A stretch of DNA of 64,000 nucleotides. It comes from Rosellinia necatrix (taxonomy: Eukaryota; Ascomycota; Sordariomycetes; Xylariales; Xylariaceae). The notes beneath the pieces are model-generated. The model ran no database searches. It saw only the letters and a program-made list of their open reading frames with translations, and was not told the origin of the DNA. Location: assembly GCA_021209875.1 (NCBI GenBank), contig JAGYVD010000010.1, forward strand, positions 806,001 to 870,000, given 5' to 3'. Positions 1 to 10,475 of the stretch are shown here, in pieces (the stretch's first letter is position 1; the number at the start of each line of letters is the position of its first letter). The position numbers and the translations under genes were made by a program.

Positions 1-267
1 CTCCCTCCGGAAGCAATTCACGAATCTCCCATTGTTCTGGTGAATTATCACCACGCCGCTCATTAATCACTTAATATTTGCGTTGCCACGCTCATTTATT
101 ACTTGTCATTGTTTTGGTTCTCCGTGGTGTCTACAAGTGCGAGTACATTCCACAGTCTCCCTGACGTGCTTGAGGACATTTTCGGCACAACGCCCGAACG
201 CTTGATTTCTCATTTTTCGATTCAGCTTGTAGACATCCTACAACGACATAAATAAACTCGTTCGAAA
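1..267. other. Left edge and promoter region of the TOS1-like gene
   Basis: No coding segment is visible. The stretch leads directly into the ATG at 268 and should hold the 5' untranslated region and proximal promoter of that gene. No regulatory motif is recognisable with confidence. Confidence 0.5.
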
Positions 268-1803
268 ATGAGATACACGTCTGCCGTTCTCGTCGGCAGT
301 GCCGCCTCGGTGGTCTCTGCCAGCGCCTTTTGCGCCGATGCTGTGCAAGATGCGATCGGTAACTTCTTCTGCCCCGGTGGTGTAAAACAGATTAAGTATG
401 GAGGATTGGACATCCCTGGTACATACCGTGCCGTCGCCTCGATGGATAACTCTGGAACCTGCACGTTCGAAGATCGCGCTTATTCAGGCCCTATCGCGCC
501 TTACGATGAGGGTGTAAGTTTGCGATTCCAATTTGGAATCTCATTTTTGAGTTTTACTAAGCCTTTCAATAGCTCTCCATGCACTTCCGAGGACCTATCC
601 AACTGGCGAATGTGGCTGTCTACACTCCCGGCAAGGGTAAGCGCGATGCGCCGAAGGTCACTCACTCCAAGCGTCACGGCCACCAGCACTTGCACAAGAA
701 GCACCACGAGCAGGAAGAGAAGCGTGACGTTGGTGATGTAGTCGTCGCCACAATCGATGGTCAGGTTGTTTCATGGGTCAACACTTGGGCTGGTCCGACC
801 GCCGATGCTGCAGCCGATGCTGCACCCGCTGCTGTCACCTCGGTGGCCTCTGCCGCTAGTTCATCCACTTCGAAGAAGCCTACTACCGGAAACAACGTTA
901 AGACCCCCGCGGACAGCACTTCTATTACCGGCGATTTCGTCCGATCCGCTTACTACGACGCCGCCTCCGGGACCGCTGATGGCCTGGTCTTCTTGGCCAA
1001 TGTTGGCAGCCCTGGTGTATCTGGTACCTGGGACACGTGAGTCGGCCTCAAGTAATTTTCTAGTATCTATGTAGATCACTGACGCCGCATGCTATAGTGT
1101 CTGGGGCTCCAGTCTCGCCTATGTGAATGAGGAGGGTGCTGCTGCCGCGGCCTCCCCTACCGTTCTGAAGAATAAGCTGCTTGATGATACTCAGGAGATT
1201 GCCATCTTCTCTGATGCTCCTTGCGATGAGTCTTGCGGTGCCACTCGCCCTGACTCGGTTGCCTACAGTATGTTGACCCCTCTCTCCCGCCCCCCCGTCA
1301 TTCCAGATTACATATGCAATGAAATATCTAACCAGGGTGCAGAGGGATTTGAGGGTGCTTCCAAGGTCTTCGTTGTCGAGTTGACGATGCCCGATAGCGG
1401 CAAATCTGGTGCTGGTCAGAACATGCCCGCTTACTGGCTGCTTAACGCTGCTATCCCCCGTACCGCCCAATACGCCTCTTGCAGTTGCTGGAAGGGCGAC
1501 AACGAGAGCCCTCTGCAGGGTGGCTGTGGTGAGCTTGATGTGGTCGAAATCCTCAGCCCAGGCGACACGCGCGCCAAGTCGACCTTCCATTTTGCCAACG
1601 GCGTTGGTGACTCTCACTACATCGACCGCCCCGTCAACGGCCCCATGACCGTTGCCGTCGTTATGGATGCCGCCTCTTCCGTCGTGTCTATCAAGGTCCT
1701 CGACAGCTTCGACTTCAGCCCCAGCCTCACCTCTGAGCAGGTCCAGGGTATGGTCAACGACGAGAAGAACGTCAACCTCTTCAGCTTGATGTCCTTCGCC
1801 TAG
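268..1803 (+). CDS. TOS1: TOS1-like cell wall protein (putative endo-beta-1,3-glucanase)
   Basis: Four exons give a 446-residue protein: 268-513, 573-1036, 1098-1267 and 1343-1803. All junctions are GT-AG and the phases fit. The N-terminus is a signal peptide. It is followed by the Tos1 N-terminal domain (FCPGGVKQIKYGGLDIPGTY, roughly residues 30-100), a linker, and the Tos1 C-terminal domain (GFEGASKVF through a cysteine-rich core with SCSCWKGD). Yeast Tos1/YJL171C family members are wall-associated proteins with proposed endo-beta-1,3-glucanase activity. The linker has a His/Lys-rich stretch between two Lys-Arg sites, which look like Kex2 cleavage sites, then an Ala/Ser/Thr-rich stretch likely to be O-glycosylated. 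No GPI tail is seen. The third intron was placed to restore the conserved AYKGFEG junction, which excludes the read-through frame. Family assignment is firm; enzymatic activity is inferred from the family. Confidence 0.88.
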
Positions 1804-2998
1804 GAAAGGAAGCAAGGGAATGGAGACGAAGGAGTATGAGGAGGCGGGGCCCGGGACCCATATATCTATACTTCGCTGCACATACGGATCGATACAGGAC
1901 GTTTATTCCGAGACCTGATATCTCGGCGCCGGATATGTAAAATAAGGTCTGATTGATACGTTGTGGATGTTGTCCCTTTTGCGTTTTCTTTTTCTTGTTT
2001 GTAGGTTACGAGTAGAGCAGGCGCCCAGGTGAATGAAACATGAAATTGTTTGTCTTTGTTATCTAATACCTCCCGCCCTAGATTGGCGCGTGTTTATTGT
2101 TCCTCTCGAGTATTCTCTATTGTCATATCTTGACATATCATTCATTTACCGTCGTCGTCTTGTATGCCCGCTAATTTGATATTCCCGGTAGGTTATTGAC
2201 TCCCACAGTGATTGCGTACCGTGTGTGCTCTCAAGCATTCCGCGCCATTGACGGTGCTGTGTATGTGTGTGTGTGATGTGCATAGGCCTGCATGTCTATA
2301 AATAAGTAGGAGCTTGCGCGCAGGGGCGCGGACTAGACTTGCATATGAGGCTGTTCCTTCACTAGGTAGACTTAAGGAAAAGCTTTAAAGAAATTTTTTT
2401 TTTTTTTACGGTGCGGCTGAGGAGACCGTGGCGGACAGGTTAGTGCGTCAATTCATATGGATAGCGATACGCCGGCCGGGCAGGATAAGGATGTCAAATT
2501 ATACACGCTTCCTTCCCTGTGTGGAACTACACCACGCAGTTATGTACTTTGTACGCGTCAGTGAGTTAGGTAGGTAGGTAAGCAAGTAGAGGTAAGTAGC
2601 AGGCGCTGAGATGCAGAGACCACTCGCCCAAGCCCCGACCCGGCGCGTATTATTTCGATCGTCCCACCAGAGGCCCATAACCACCTTGCTGTACGCGTAA
2701 GATAGATGGCGAGAGGACGACAGAAGCCGCGCAAGACGCTGACCAACCCAACCACGCCAACTGCCCATTTCCCACTCTCCGTCACCCACTCACCCCCCAC
2801 TCATCTCGTCTCGCTTAGCCACGGACTGACAAACAGACAGACAGACGAACGAGTAAGGTAAAGTGAAGTAAAAGTGAAGTACCTAAGAGTAAAGTATACA
2901 CGCTAGAGACGGATGGTAGGTGAAGTAGTAGAAAGGTGGAAGGAGGGATGAAAGCGAGGGAGGAAAAAAAAAAAAAGGGGGGAAAGAGGTGTCGCTTC
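1804..2998. other. Convergent intergenic spacer
   Basis: The spacer lies between the ends of two convergent genes. It contains T tracts near 2396-2407 and a short GGTA repeat near 2570-2580. The open frames here are short and lack coding character. Nothing else is recognised. Confidence 0.6.
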
Positions 2999-4828
2999 TC
3001 AAGGAAGGGACATGTCGACGACGACGCGGCCGACGACGCGCCCGGCGCCCATGTCGTCGAAGACAGCCCCAAGACCGCTCATGGGGACTGAGCGGACGGG
3101 AAAGCGGACGACGCCGCGGACGGCCATGTCGAGGGTCTCGACGGCCTCGCGGCGGTTGCCGACGGCCGAGGACACGATGCGCAGCTGCCGCTGCACCAGC
3201 GCCGCCGGGAACGACCCCGCGATCGGCACCGGCTCGCCCTCGGGCATCCCCACGCACACGAGGCTGCCGTTGAACCGCAGCATCCCCAGCGCCTGCCCGT
3301 ACGCCCTGTTGTTCGCCGTGCACTGTCCCGTCGCCGGTTAGAAAAGAGTGAGGTTTTTTTTTTTTTAAGGGACGTGTGAAGGGTAGGAAGGAGTTATGAG
3401 GGGAAACTGGGGGGAATCTCGGGGCATGAAAACGGGAGCTACTTACGACGATGACGGAAGCGGCGCCATGGCCGCCGGTAAGCCTCTTGACCTCCTCGGC
3501 AATAGCATCGTCGTCGAAGGCGGTGACGTCGATGAAGTGCTCGGCGCCGGAGGCGAGGACGGCCTCGCGTTTGGACGGCAGGTCGAGCCCGACGACGCGC
3601 AGGCCCATCGCGTTCGCCGCCAGGCTCGTCGCAATCGTCCCCAGCCCGCCGCCGGCCCCCGAGATCGCCACCCACTGGCCGGGCGAGGCGCCGCTCTTGC
3701 GCAGCGCGGAGTACGTCGTCACCCCCGCGCAGAGCATCGGCGCCGCGAGCTCGCCCGGGAGGGAGTCTGGGACTGGGGTTACGTAGCTGTTGGAGGGGAG
3801 AGAGAGGGGAGGGTTAGCGTAGTCGTGGTCGTGGTCGTGGTTGTGGCGATGGTTTATTGATGCCTTTTTTTTTTTTTTTTTGGGTATGAATAAAAAGGGA
3901 GAGGGGCGTATGCACAGATGGGGATAGGGTAGGGTAGGTGTGTGTTGCTTACTTCGCGGGCCCGACGACGTATTCCTGGAACGTGCCGGGCGTGTAGTAC
4001 CCGCTGACCTTCTGGTTGAAGCAGAGGCCCTCCGAGCCCTCGGTACACGGCACTGGCGGGAGGGTAGCACGAAGTCAGATCAGACGCTTGGCCTTCCAGA
4101 TGCAAGGGGTTTTCATAGCGGGTGGAATGTATGGAACGTGTACGCGTATGCCATTATATAAAGTGAAATGGCCCGGAATAGGGCGGATACGGAAAGGAGA
4201 AAAAGAAGAAGAAGAAGAAGAAGAAGAAAAGGGGAAAACATACGGCAGGCTAGACATGCGGCCGCCACCCACTTGATGCCTACGCGATCGCCGATTTTAA
4301 CGCCCGCGCTCTCGGCGCCCTCGCCGAGCTTCACGATGTGGCCTAGGCCCTCATGCCCTCCGATCTGGCCCGGCTCCGTCGGGAGGGGAAGAGTTTTCCA
4401 CTATACGCCGGATTTTTTTTATGTTCACATCTTTAGTTGCTTAAACTTTCCATCATCTTATATATATAGCCTAGGCGGTTTATAAAAAAAAAGGGAAAAA
4501 AAAATGCATACACTGTTCATCACTGTTGTTTCGGCGACGGCGAGGGATAGTCAGCCTCGAATCCGAGAGCGATCACGTGTGGGGATGGGACGGCGTGGTC
4601 CGGCGCGGACCGGCCAGCCGGCCTTGGGAGGGAAGGAGGGAGGGAGGTCTTACTTATTCCGTAGTCTGAGTGGCAGATCCCCGAGTGCGTCAGCTTCACC
4701 AGCACCTCCCCTGGCCCGGGCTCGGGGGTGGGGACATCTTTGATGGCGATGGAGCAGGAGCCGGGCTTGTCGTAGACGCACGCCTTGTGCGTCTTGGGGA
4801 TCTCGGGGGCTGCGGCGGTGGTCGACAT
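2999..4828 (-). CDS. Zinc-dependent alcohol dehydrogenase (MDR family, ADH1-like)
   Basis: Six exons on the minus strand give 368 residues: 4654-4828, 4512-4522, 4244-4400, 3953-4052, 3447-3786 and 2999-3322. The protein oxidises alcohols or reduces aldehydes with NAD. Catalytic zinc ligands are visible at about Cys52 (GICHSD), His78 (GGHEG) and Cys168 (PMLCAG). A cysteine cluster for structural zinc lies at about 104-121. The nucleotide-binding loop is SGAGGGLG near 190-198, with Asp at the end of the second strand (VVGLD), which favours NAD over NADP. The second exon is only 11 nt. It supplies the MMNS of the family motif GIMMNSWKTLP and restores phase, and the intron before it has a good branch site (GCTGAC). 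Several introns hold long A or GAA runs. The exact substrate is not predictable; cytosolic ethanol dehydrogenase activity is the default guess. Confidence 0.88.
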
Positions 4829-6076
4829 GGGGGAGCTAACTAGGAACGATTTCTTGGTGTGGTGGCCTATAGTACGTATTCACGAGGGGGCACGATGGTC
4901 TTAAGAAGAAGAAGGGGGACCGAGCAACGGCGAGGCGCGGGTAGACTGGATAGATGAGATAGATGACGATGGTTCTCGGGTACAGCTGCTGGTGCGACGA
5001 TATTATCTCCACAGGATGCTAGTAATCTACTACAGATCGAACCTAGACTAGTGACGATTTCTTACCCCTCACCTTGGCTCCCTCGTGCTCTGCATGTCAT
5101 GTCTGCTCGACCCCTCGGTGGGACGGCGGCAAGGGTGGGAAAGACGCGGCACTCGGGGCGGTGCCTTTTCCCCGGTGTGAATGAAAAGTACCGGAGAAGA
5201 TAGCAGGAGATGACGCCCCCGGGGGCTGGTGTTTGGGGACACACAAGGCTTAGCATTTCCCCGCAAAAGCCCGGGTTACCCCAGAAAGGGAAGTGTGGTG
5301 AAAAGTGGACGTCGTAGATGTTGAAATAGATAGATTGGCAATGGCCCATTCCTCCCCGCATTTCGCACGGGCGAGTTACAGAGGCGAGGGGGGGGACGAC
5401 GCAATGCCGGTGGGGGGGGGGGGAGGGATCAGATACTTGGGTCGTGATTGAGATGGGGTCAGGAATGGGGTTCGTTGCATATGGCAGAGTCGGAATGGAA
5501 ACGCGGGAACGTCGGAAATCGACAACGGAAATCGAGGCCCGGCTTATACAACTAACTGTTTAAGTAACTATCTTGAAGTTCACTTTGCATGCATACCTAC
5601 GAAGTAGTATTCGCACATAGGTAGTCCCCAGGTGGCACCTCACCGTACGCTACTGGATGGTACTAGGTAGGGTCCGGGAAGTCCGAGCTGGTTATAATTA
5701 TAAGTACGTTATATAAGGATTCTTCGGCTGGTTTAAAACTGGAATCAGTGCGTCATATAAAACTGGCCCCGAGCGTTCCAATTCGCAAAAAGGGCGGCGT
5801 GTAAGCCCATGTCATCAGTCCGATTCTATTTTCGATGTCCACGAATCCGAAGACGTATTACGCCAATTCCAATGTAACAACCGTATTCGCCATGCCGATC
5901 GATGCCTGTCCCCACGAAAACGCCGTCGAGTTGGATGTATGCTGCCGAGTCACGTCCCTCACTTCGCTTTCCCAATGCCATTCCATGCTATTCCATTCCA
6001 TGCCATGCTATACTTTTTTAAAAAAAAAAAAGGATGAAAAAAAAAAACTTAAAAAAAAACTTCAATGCCTCGCTGT
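4829..6076. other. Intergenic spacer with one copy of a diverged repeat
   Basis: This is promoter-side sequence of the alcohol dehydrogenase and downstream sequence of the small secreted protein gene. It carries repeat copy A (about 5590-5680), short CCATTCCATGC-like direct repeats near 5970-6012, and A tracts at about 6018-6060. No coding exon is supported. Confidence 0.55.
5590..5680 (+). repeat. Diverged dispersed repeat, copy A
   Basis: This stretch shares order and sequence with 18430-18520. Both have a TRCCTAC-type block, then AGGTAGTCCC(C)AGGTGGCAC, then GCTACTGG, then a TAC(C)TAGG-like block. The copies differ by small indels. No terminal inverted repeats or coding capacity are seen, so its nature (solo remnant, MITE relic or other) is unknown. 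Confidence 0.45.
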
Positions 6077-6429
6077 TCACCGACGGCGTAGCGCATCCAT
6101 GAGTTGCCAGAGCCGGCTTTCCGCTCTCGGCACTCGAGGATCCGAATAACGCAACGCGGACCCCTTCATCTCGAGGGCGTCGGCGACGCTCATCGCCACC
6201 ACCACGTTGTTGAGGCACACGCCGTAGCTACAGCATGCCTCGGGCGCCAATCGGTTCGATATGATGGCGTCTATCTTGTGCTGCCTACCGTTAGCCGCTT
6301 TGTCAAAAGAGCCGGGTTGGCCAACTGTGCATGCACGCATACATCTGGACAGCGTATGGGCGACGTGTAGCCCAAGCCGATGAGGGATAGGAGAACCGCA
6401 AATGCCGATAGGAACAAGTTGGTTTGCAT
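6077..6429 (-). CDS. Small secreted cysteine-containing protein (candidate effector)
   Basis: Two exons, 6343-6429 and 6077-6280, give 96 residues. The first exon starts MQTNLFLSAFAVLLSL, a clear signal peptide with likely cleavage near GYTSP. The intron is 62 nt with GTATGC donor, a CTAAC branch and CAG acceptor, and joins the exons in phase 0. The mature part has four cysteines: one soon after the signal peptide, then an adjacent CC followed by SYGVC (a CC-x3-C pattern). It ends in a basic tail. Its size and architecture fit the broad class of fungal small secreted proteins, for which an effector or other extracellular role is possible. I do not recognise a family. Without splicing, the second exon looks like an unrelated open frame and the signal peptide is missed. 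Expression is unproven. Confidence 0.55.
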
Positions 6430-7807
6430 TTGCGGTTATATTCGGATCGATCTTCGATTGGATTATAGCTATCTCAATCCCAGCCCTTGCGTGTCGGTAG
6501 CCGTCGCTTAGTCGGGCTGAACAGGTTGTTGAATCAAGCCTTGATCTAGCTGGGATGAGCTCCGACTAGCGGCCGAGTCTGGAGATGATAGGCAACTCGG
6601 ATTCCTCCTTTCGTGCGATGGATGTTCCAATAGACAGCGTGGGCCAAGGTATGTATGTGGTCGAGTGATGAGATTGAAGAGCGAAGAATGTAGGGTAAAC
6701 CTCCCGGGTTTCAGGAATCAGCCGTCGGGAACGTTAGGTATTATGAACATATCCCAGGCCATCGGCAACGAACAGATAGGCAGGCCCGGCGAGCTGTGGG
6801 CGCCACGCATGTTTACGAGCCTCAGCTGCTGACATAGTGAGATCCATCGTGTTTCTGACGCGGCTAACAGGAGTACGAGGTGGCCCAATGAGGCTATGTC
6901 AAATCGCTATGACGGCGGCGGGCTAGCGGCTCGGGTTGGAAACCGAACCATGGCGTTGTCAGCACAAGCCAAGCTGGGAGGGGCTAATTGAGCGCGATTG
7001 GCGTCGGCAGAGGCGGGCAAATACCCATATTTCTACTCGTATTGACAATTAGGGACATCGTATTATCCCCGTGGGTCATGCGTAGCGACACGCTCACCCG
7101 CAACCTCCGGCTCCCGGGGCATTTCCCGATGTTGGCATGTTAATCAATAAGGCGACCCGATCCGGACATGCAAGTCAAGTCGTCTTTGCAATGGCTAGGC
7201 TGCATGTCGAATGTGAGATCAGTCGGGTCCTACTAGGGGTGTTTTATCTCCCGTTGGTGACTAGGAGCGAAACGGAGGCGCTACAACATACATAGTAGTG
7301 TACGCCGAAAACAGAAGGAGCCGGGAGACTTGATTGCGGAACGGTTGGTCTTGGTAGGTATTTACCATCCCCGTGTCATTTGGCTGGCTGCTGTGGCAAG
7401 TTGGCCAGACCTTCGGTTACGCGCTTCCACTCCTTGCCCCGTTGCTCGGCCATTTGCTGCCAACGACCCATCTGGTAACATCATTTAAGCACGTACAAAA
7501 GTTGCTGTTCATCAGAATCCCCTCCCCCCCCTTCTTTTTTTTTTCTTTTTCTTGGAACCATCTCCGGGGTAGATAGTTAAACCCTTAAATTTATTAAGGA
7601 GATGCCTTGGCGCCCCTGGCGTCTCTGTCCCCTGTTTAAGTCGAGGGTCGGCCTGTCAAACAAAAAAGGGGGCTCCCATGTTCGAGATGAGTTTTCTCTC
7701 AATGCCATGTTTAGGCTTTTCTCCGCTTGCACGCCCACCGCTGGTCACCGTCACTCAGCCTCCGGATTTCAGCTTTCTAATGTATGCTTAGAGCCTATAC
7801 TTATTCA
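6430..7807. other. Intergenic spacer
   Basis: Upstream side of the small secreted protein gene and downstream side of the F-box gene. Only short open frames occur, none with recognisable motifs. C and T runs lie near 7525-7545. Confidence 0.5.
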
Positions 7808-8815
7808 CTACCTTTGCTGGCCCGAAAAGGTACCATCATACGAAGTCGCTTGGCCACCCGGCTCCCCCTCGGTACGGGCCCTCTTGGACCTGTGTAGGGC
7901 GTCAGATGTATTCCACATATCCTGTGCTCCCTGACATTGGCCAAAATGTGCCATGAATCCTGCTCGGCCGTATCCAATGAATCTACGATCGATATTCCCG
8001 CATCCTTTGCAATAACGCACGGGCTCGGCCGTGCCACTGCAAGAATTGAAATATGGAAGCTTTATGAGCAATCTAGACAGCCTAAAAACTGTTCCGTTTA
8101 TGTCGTTTCTCATAGCCGTTAAATCGATCACCCTGCCTAGCACGGACAACACGTGGCTCTGACCAACGACATGACGCCGCTGCACTCGGCGCCTCGAACC
8201 TCCGGGTGAGCCTTTGCCATGGGGTAGGGTGGTAAACACGGGCAATCTTTTTACAAGCCGCGCGACCGAGATACCGAAGGATTTCGAAACTTGAGTCAGA
8301 AGACACACCTGGAGTTCCGGGCACCTCTTTCGCTGGGCGCAGAACAGACAGCAGCGCGCAAGAGTGGGCATGTATAGGAACCCGGCAAAATTGCCGCAGT
8401 CGATGCAGTTTGCCGTTGTGAGGGCCGAATGGAGGTCGCCGACGGCGTAGTGACGAGCCGTGCCCGCCCGCAGAAGGACCCATAAGGCCACGCCGGCATG
8501 ATCCCTTATTCTTTGGCACTCCCACATGCCCGATATGAAATGGCGGGCCCAGGGCATGGATTGACTGAGGTGGAGGACCGACTCTATATCGAGCAATTGG
8601 ACGATATGGATCCATAACTCCGGGGGCAGCCACAGATCCAGAGAATTCGATGGCGCACGCGCTGAGAAGGGAAAATCAGCCGCATTCGCATGCCAGTCTT
8701 TTTCGAATTGTTCTTGGCCCCAATGCCAATCACCCGGCATGCGCGTCGTTTCCCGTAGAATGTTGTCAACGTCGGCCTGGCTGTATGTGGCTTTCCGTCT
8801 TTGTTGAGCCCACAT
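7808..8815 (-). CDS. F-box domain protein with cysteine-rich C-terminal region
   Basis: A single exon of 335 residues from the first in-frame ATG; an in-frame stop lies a little upstream. An F-box is visible at about residues 60-95 (LPPELWIHIVQLLDIESVLHL, with LSQSMPWARHF following). It would bind Skp1 and make the protein a substrate adaptor of an SCF ubiquitin ligase. Beyond it are CIDC and CLFC pairs near the middle and CKGC with a later HFGQCQGA near the C-terminus. This layout is common in sordariomycete F-box families of unknown target. The stretch between about residues 205 and 240 is Arg-rich and less convincing. The substrate is unknown. A different upstream frame also reads plausibly (see findings), so the N-terminus is uncertain. 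Confidence 0.6.
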   Translation of the reverse strand: MWAQQRRKATYSQADVDNILRETTRMPGDWHWGQEQFEKDWHANAADFPFSARAPSNSLDLWLPPELWIHIVQLLDIESVLHLSQSMPWARHFISGMWECQRIRDHAGVALWVLLRAGTARHYAVGDLHSALTTANCIDCGNFAGFLYMPTLARCCLFCAQRKRCPELQVCLLTQVSKSFGISVARLVKRLPVFTTLPHGKGSPGGSRRRVQRRHVVGQSHVLSVLGRVIDLTAMRNDINGTVFRLSRLLIKLPYFNSCSGTAEPVRYCKGCGNIDRRFIGYGRAGFMAHFGQCQGAQDMWNTSDALHRSKRARTEGEPGGQATSYDGTFSGQQR

Positions 8816-10373
8816 CCTTCCGTAAGGCAGCGGTAAATACACTCGTTCGTGATGTCCGTGATATCATCCCGGTGGCAGCGGATGTCTAGTATGGCTAGGG
8901 ATAAAAAATGCCTGAGGCGGTTGATGTGCTATTGTGGACATCCTCTGTCGACAAGGCACCTATTAGAGGCGAGGTGCAGATCGGAACAGATGAATAATAA
9001 ACACTCCAAAAAAAGAAAAAAAAGCTACTGATGTGTCCTTCCTTCCAAATGTTGGGTCCCTCCTCCCTTTCCTGAACGAGAGTGTGAACACCGTGACACC
9101 ATTCGCCTGGTATAGAGGCAATAGCTCCTCTTAACCCCTTGCCATGCAGTTGCCGGTTGTCTATTACCTAGATAGGAACCGAGTGCGATACCGCTGCGAT
9201 TCCCCATCGGATAGATGAGGAGTGCTCTCTTCAAACTCACGGCGGCTGCACTTGGGGACGCTGAGCAGCTTGCGGCTCCCGTCCACGCCTCGTATATAGC
9301 CACCGTTTCAGCAACCTCGAAGGCCTAGCACTGCACCTGCGGGGAGTCGTACCCGGTCCCAGAGTATATGCTAACTTATGACAATGAGAATAGGAGACAC
9401 GGGTAAGGTTGAATCCAACACTACAAGACGTAGTGGTTAGCATTCAGAATGGTGTGGTGTCTATGGGGAACCTCGGCGACATTGCGAGATTCTATTCATG
9501 CATCCGAAATGCAGAGGAATGACGCTTTGTTATATATCTAGCATGTTTTGGAGCTACACCATGTACCTAGGGAGTCCGTAACACGCAACAAAATAACAGA
9601 TAACTAGTCACGCGGCAATAGCTCTTGTATAAGAAACCGCTAGGGCTACATTGCATGTATGTGAAAATGCAACAGTACGACATAGACTAACGTGATTTTA
9701 TTTCCTGGAAACCTCTAGCTTGTTTATAAGGTCAGCAGTACTTTAACGTTGATTGTATTTACTTGCTAAAGCCTTGTGCACAATTTATCCCTCTTGGGTC
9801 TATAACTAGAACTGCCAAGGATAATGATATAAATATTTCCGAATTATTAGGCGTCGTTGTTCATCTGATGAGCCGAACTCCATGCCTAATCAGTTAAGTT
9901 CGTTATTTGTCGCTGAATCCAAACAGGGAGCTTGGCATTGGCAAAGACTACCTAAGTACGAAGTAATCTTAAAGTGTATGTCAAAGCATGATTGCTTATT
10001 GCTCGGCATCAAGGGCAAAACATGAAACCTCAACCTGGTCAATAATTGACGGATACCATATATAATTAGGTAAAAAAAAAAAAAAGGTGTAGAACAGGGG
10101 AACAGAAGATTCAGTTAAATGCACCCCGTAACTACTGTTAATGTCGATTTTGTCTCCAAGCCGCAAGCAAGTTTGAAAACTGCCTATGGTAAGCATTTAC
10201 GTATGCACTGTAAATGCAAAGGGAAAATATGTTTATAGTGCATAAAATACGTGAATGTCAATCAAGTTAAAATTGTTATCAAGCTTTTTAAATGACATGG
10301 ATCTAAGATGTTCGGTTCTGGGTAGACGGCCAGTTATTTGAGTAATTATACTGAGGCAGACAATACTAGTGAT
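8816..10373. other. Intergenic spacer
   Basis: The spacer becomes AT-rich towards the tRNA (about 9480-10370). No protein-coding exon or RNA gene is recognised apart from the tRNA that begins at 10374. Confidence 0.5.
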
Positions 10374-10461
10374 CTCCTGATGGCACAGTTGGTAGCGCGT
10401 TGGACTGTAATTGAAATTGCTTGTAATCCACAGGTCGTGTGTTCGAATCACACTCAGGAGA
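10374..10461 (+). tRNA. tRNA-Tyr (anticodon GTA) with intron
   Basis: The acceptor arms CTCCTGA and TCAGGAG pair fully. The T arm is GTGTG-TTCGAAT-CACAC. The D loop is AGTTGGTA. The anticodon loop reads CTGTAA, giving GTA for tyrosine. A 15-nt intron lies one base 3' of the anticodon (10411-10425), the standard position for nuclear tRNA introns; tRNA-Tyr genes in fungi normally carry one. The D stem has one A-C mismatch and the outermost anticodon-stem pair is T-C, so folding is slightly imperfect, but the rest is canonical. A T7 run follows as the Pol III terminator. Confidence 0.93.
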
Positions 10462-10468
10462 ACCAATC

Positions 10469-10475
10469 TTTTTTT
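10469..10475 (+). terminator. Pol III terminator (T7) of tRNA-Tyr
   Basis: A run of seven T lies 7 nt after the discriminator base of the tRNA, the usual RNA polymerase III stop. Confidence 0.85.

Noticed and set aside
2883..4070. 395-codon minus-strand frame over the dehydrogenase
   Set aside because: It reads through two introns with homopolymer runs; spliced exons give the complete conserved enzyme instead.
9864..9885. CTGATGAG sequence resembling a hammerhead ribozyme core
   Set aside because: The required GAAA segment and flanking stems are missing.
10233..10466. Minus-strand open frame over the tRNA
   Set aside because: It is the antisense of tRNA-Tyr, a common artefact, with no independent coding evidence.
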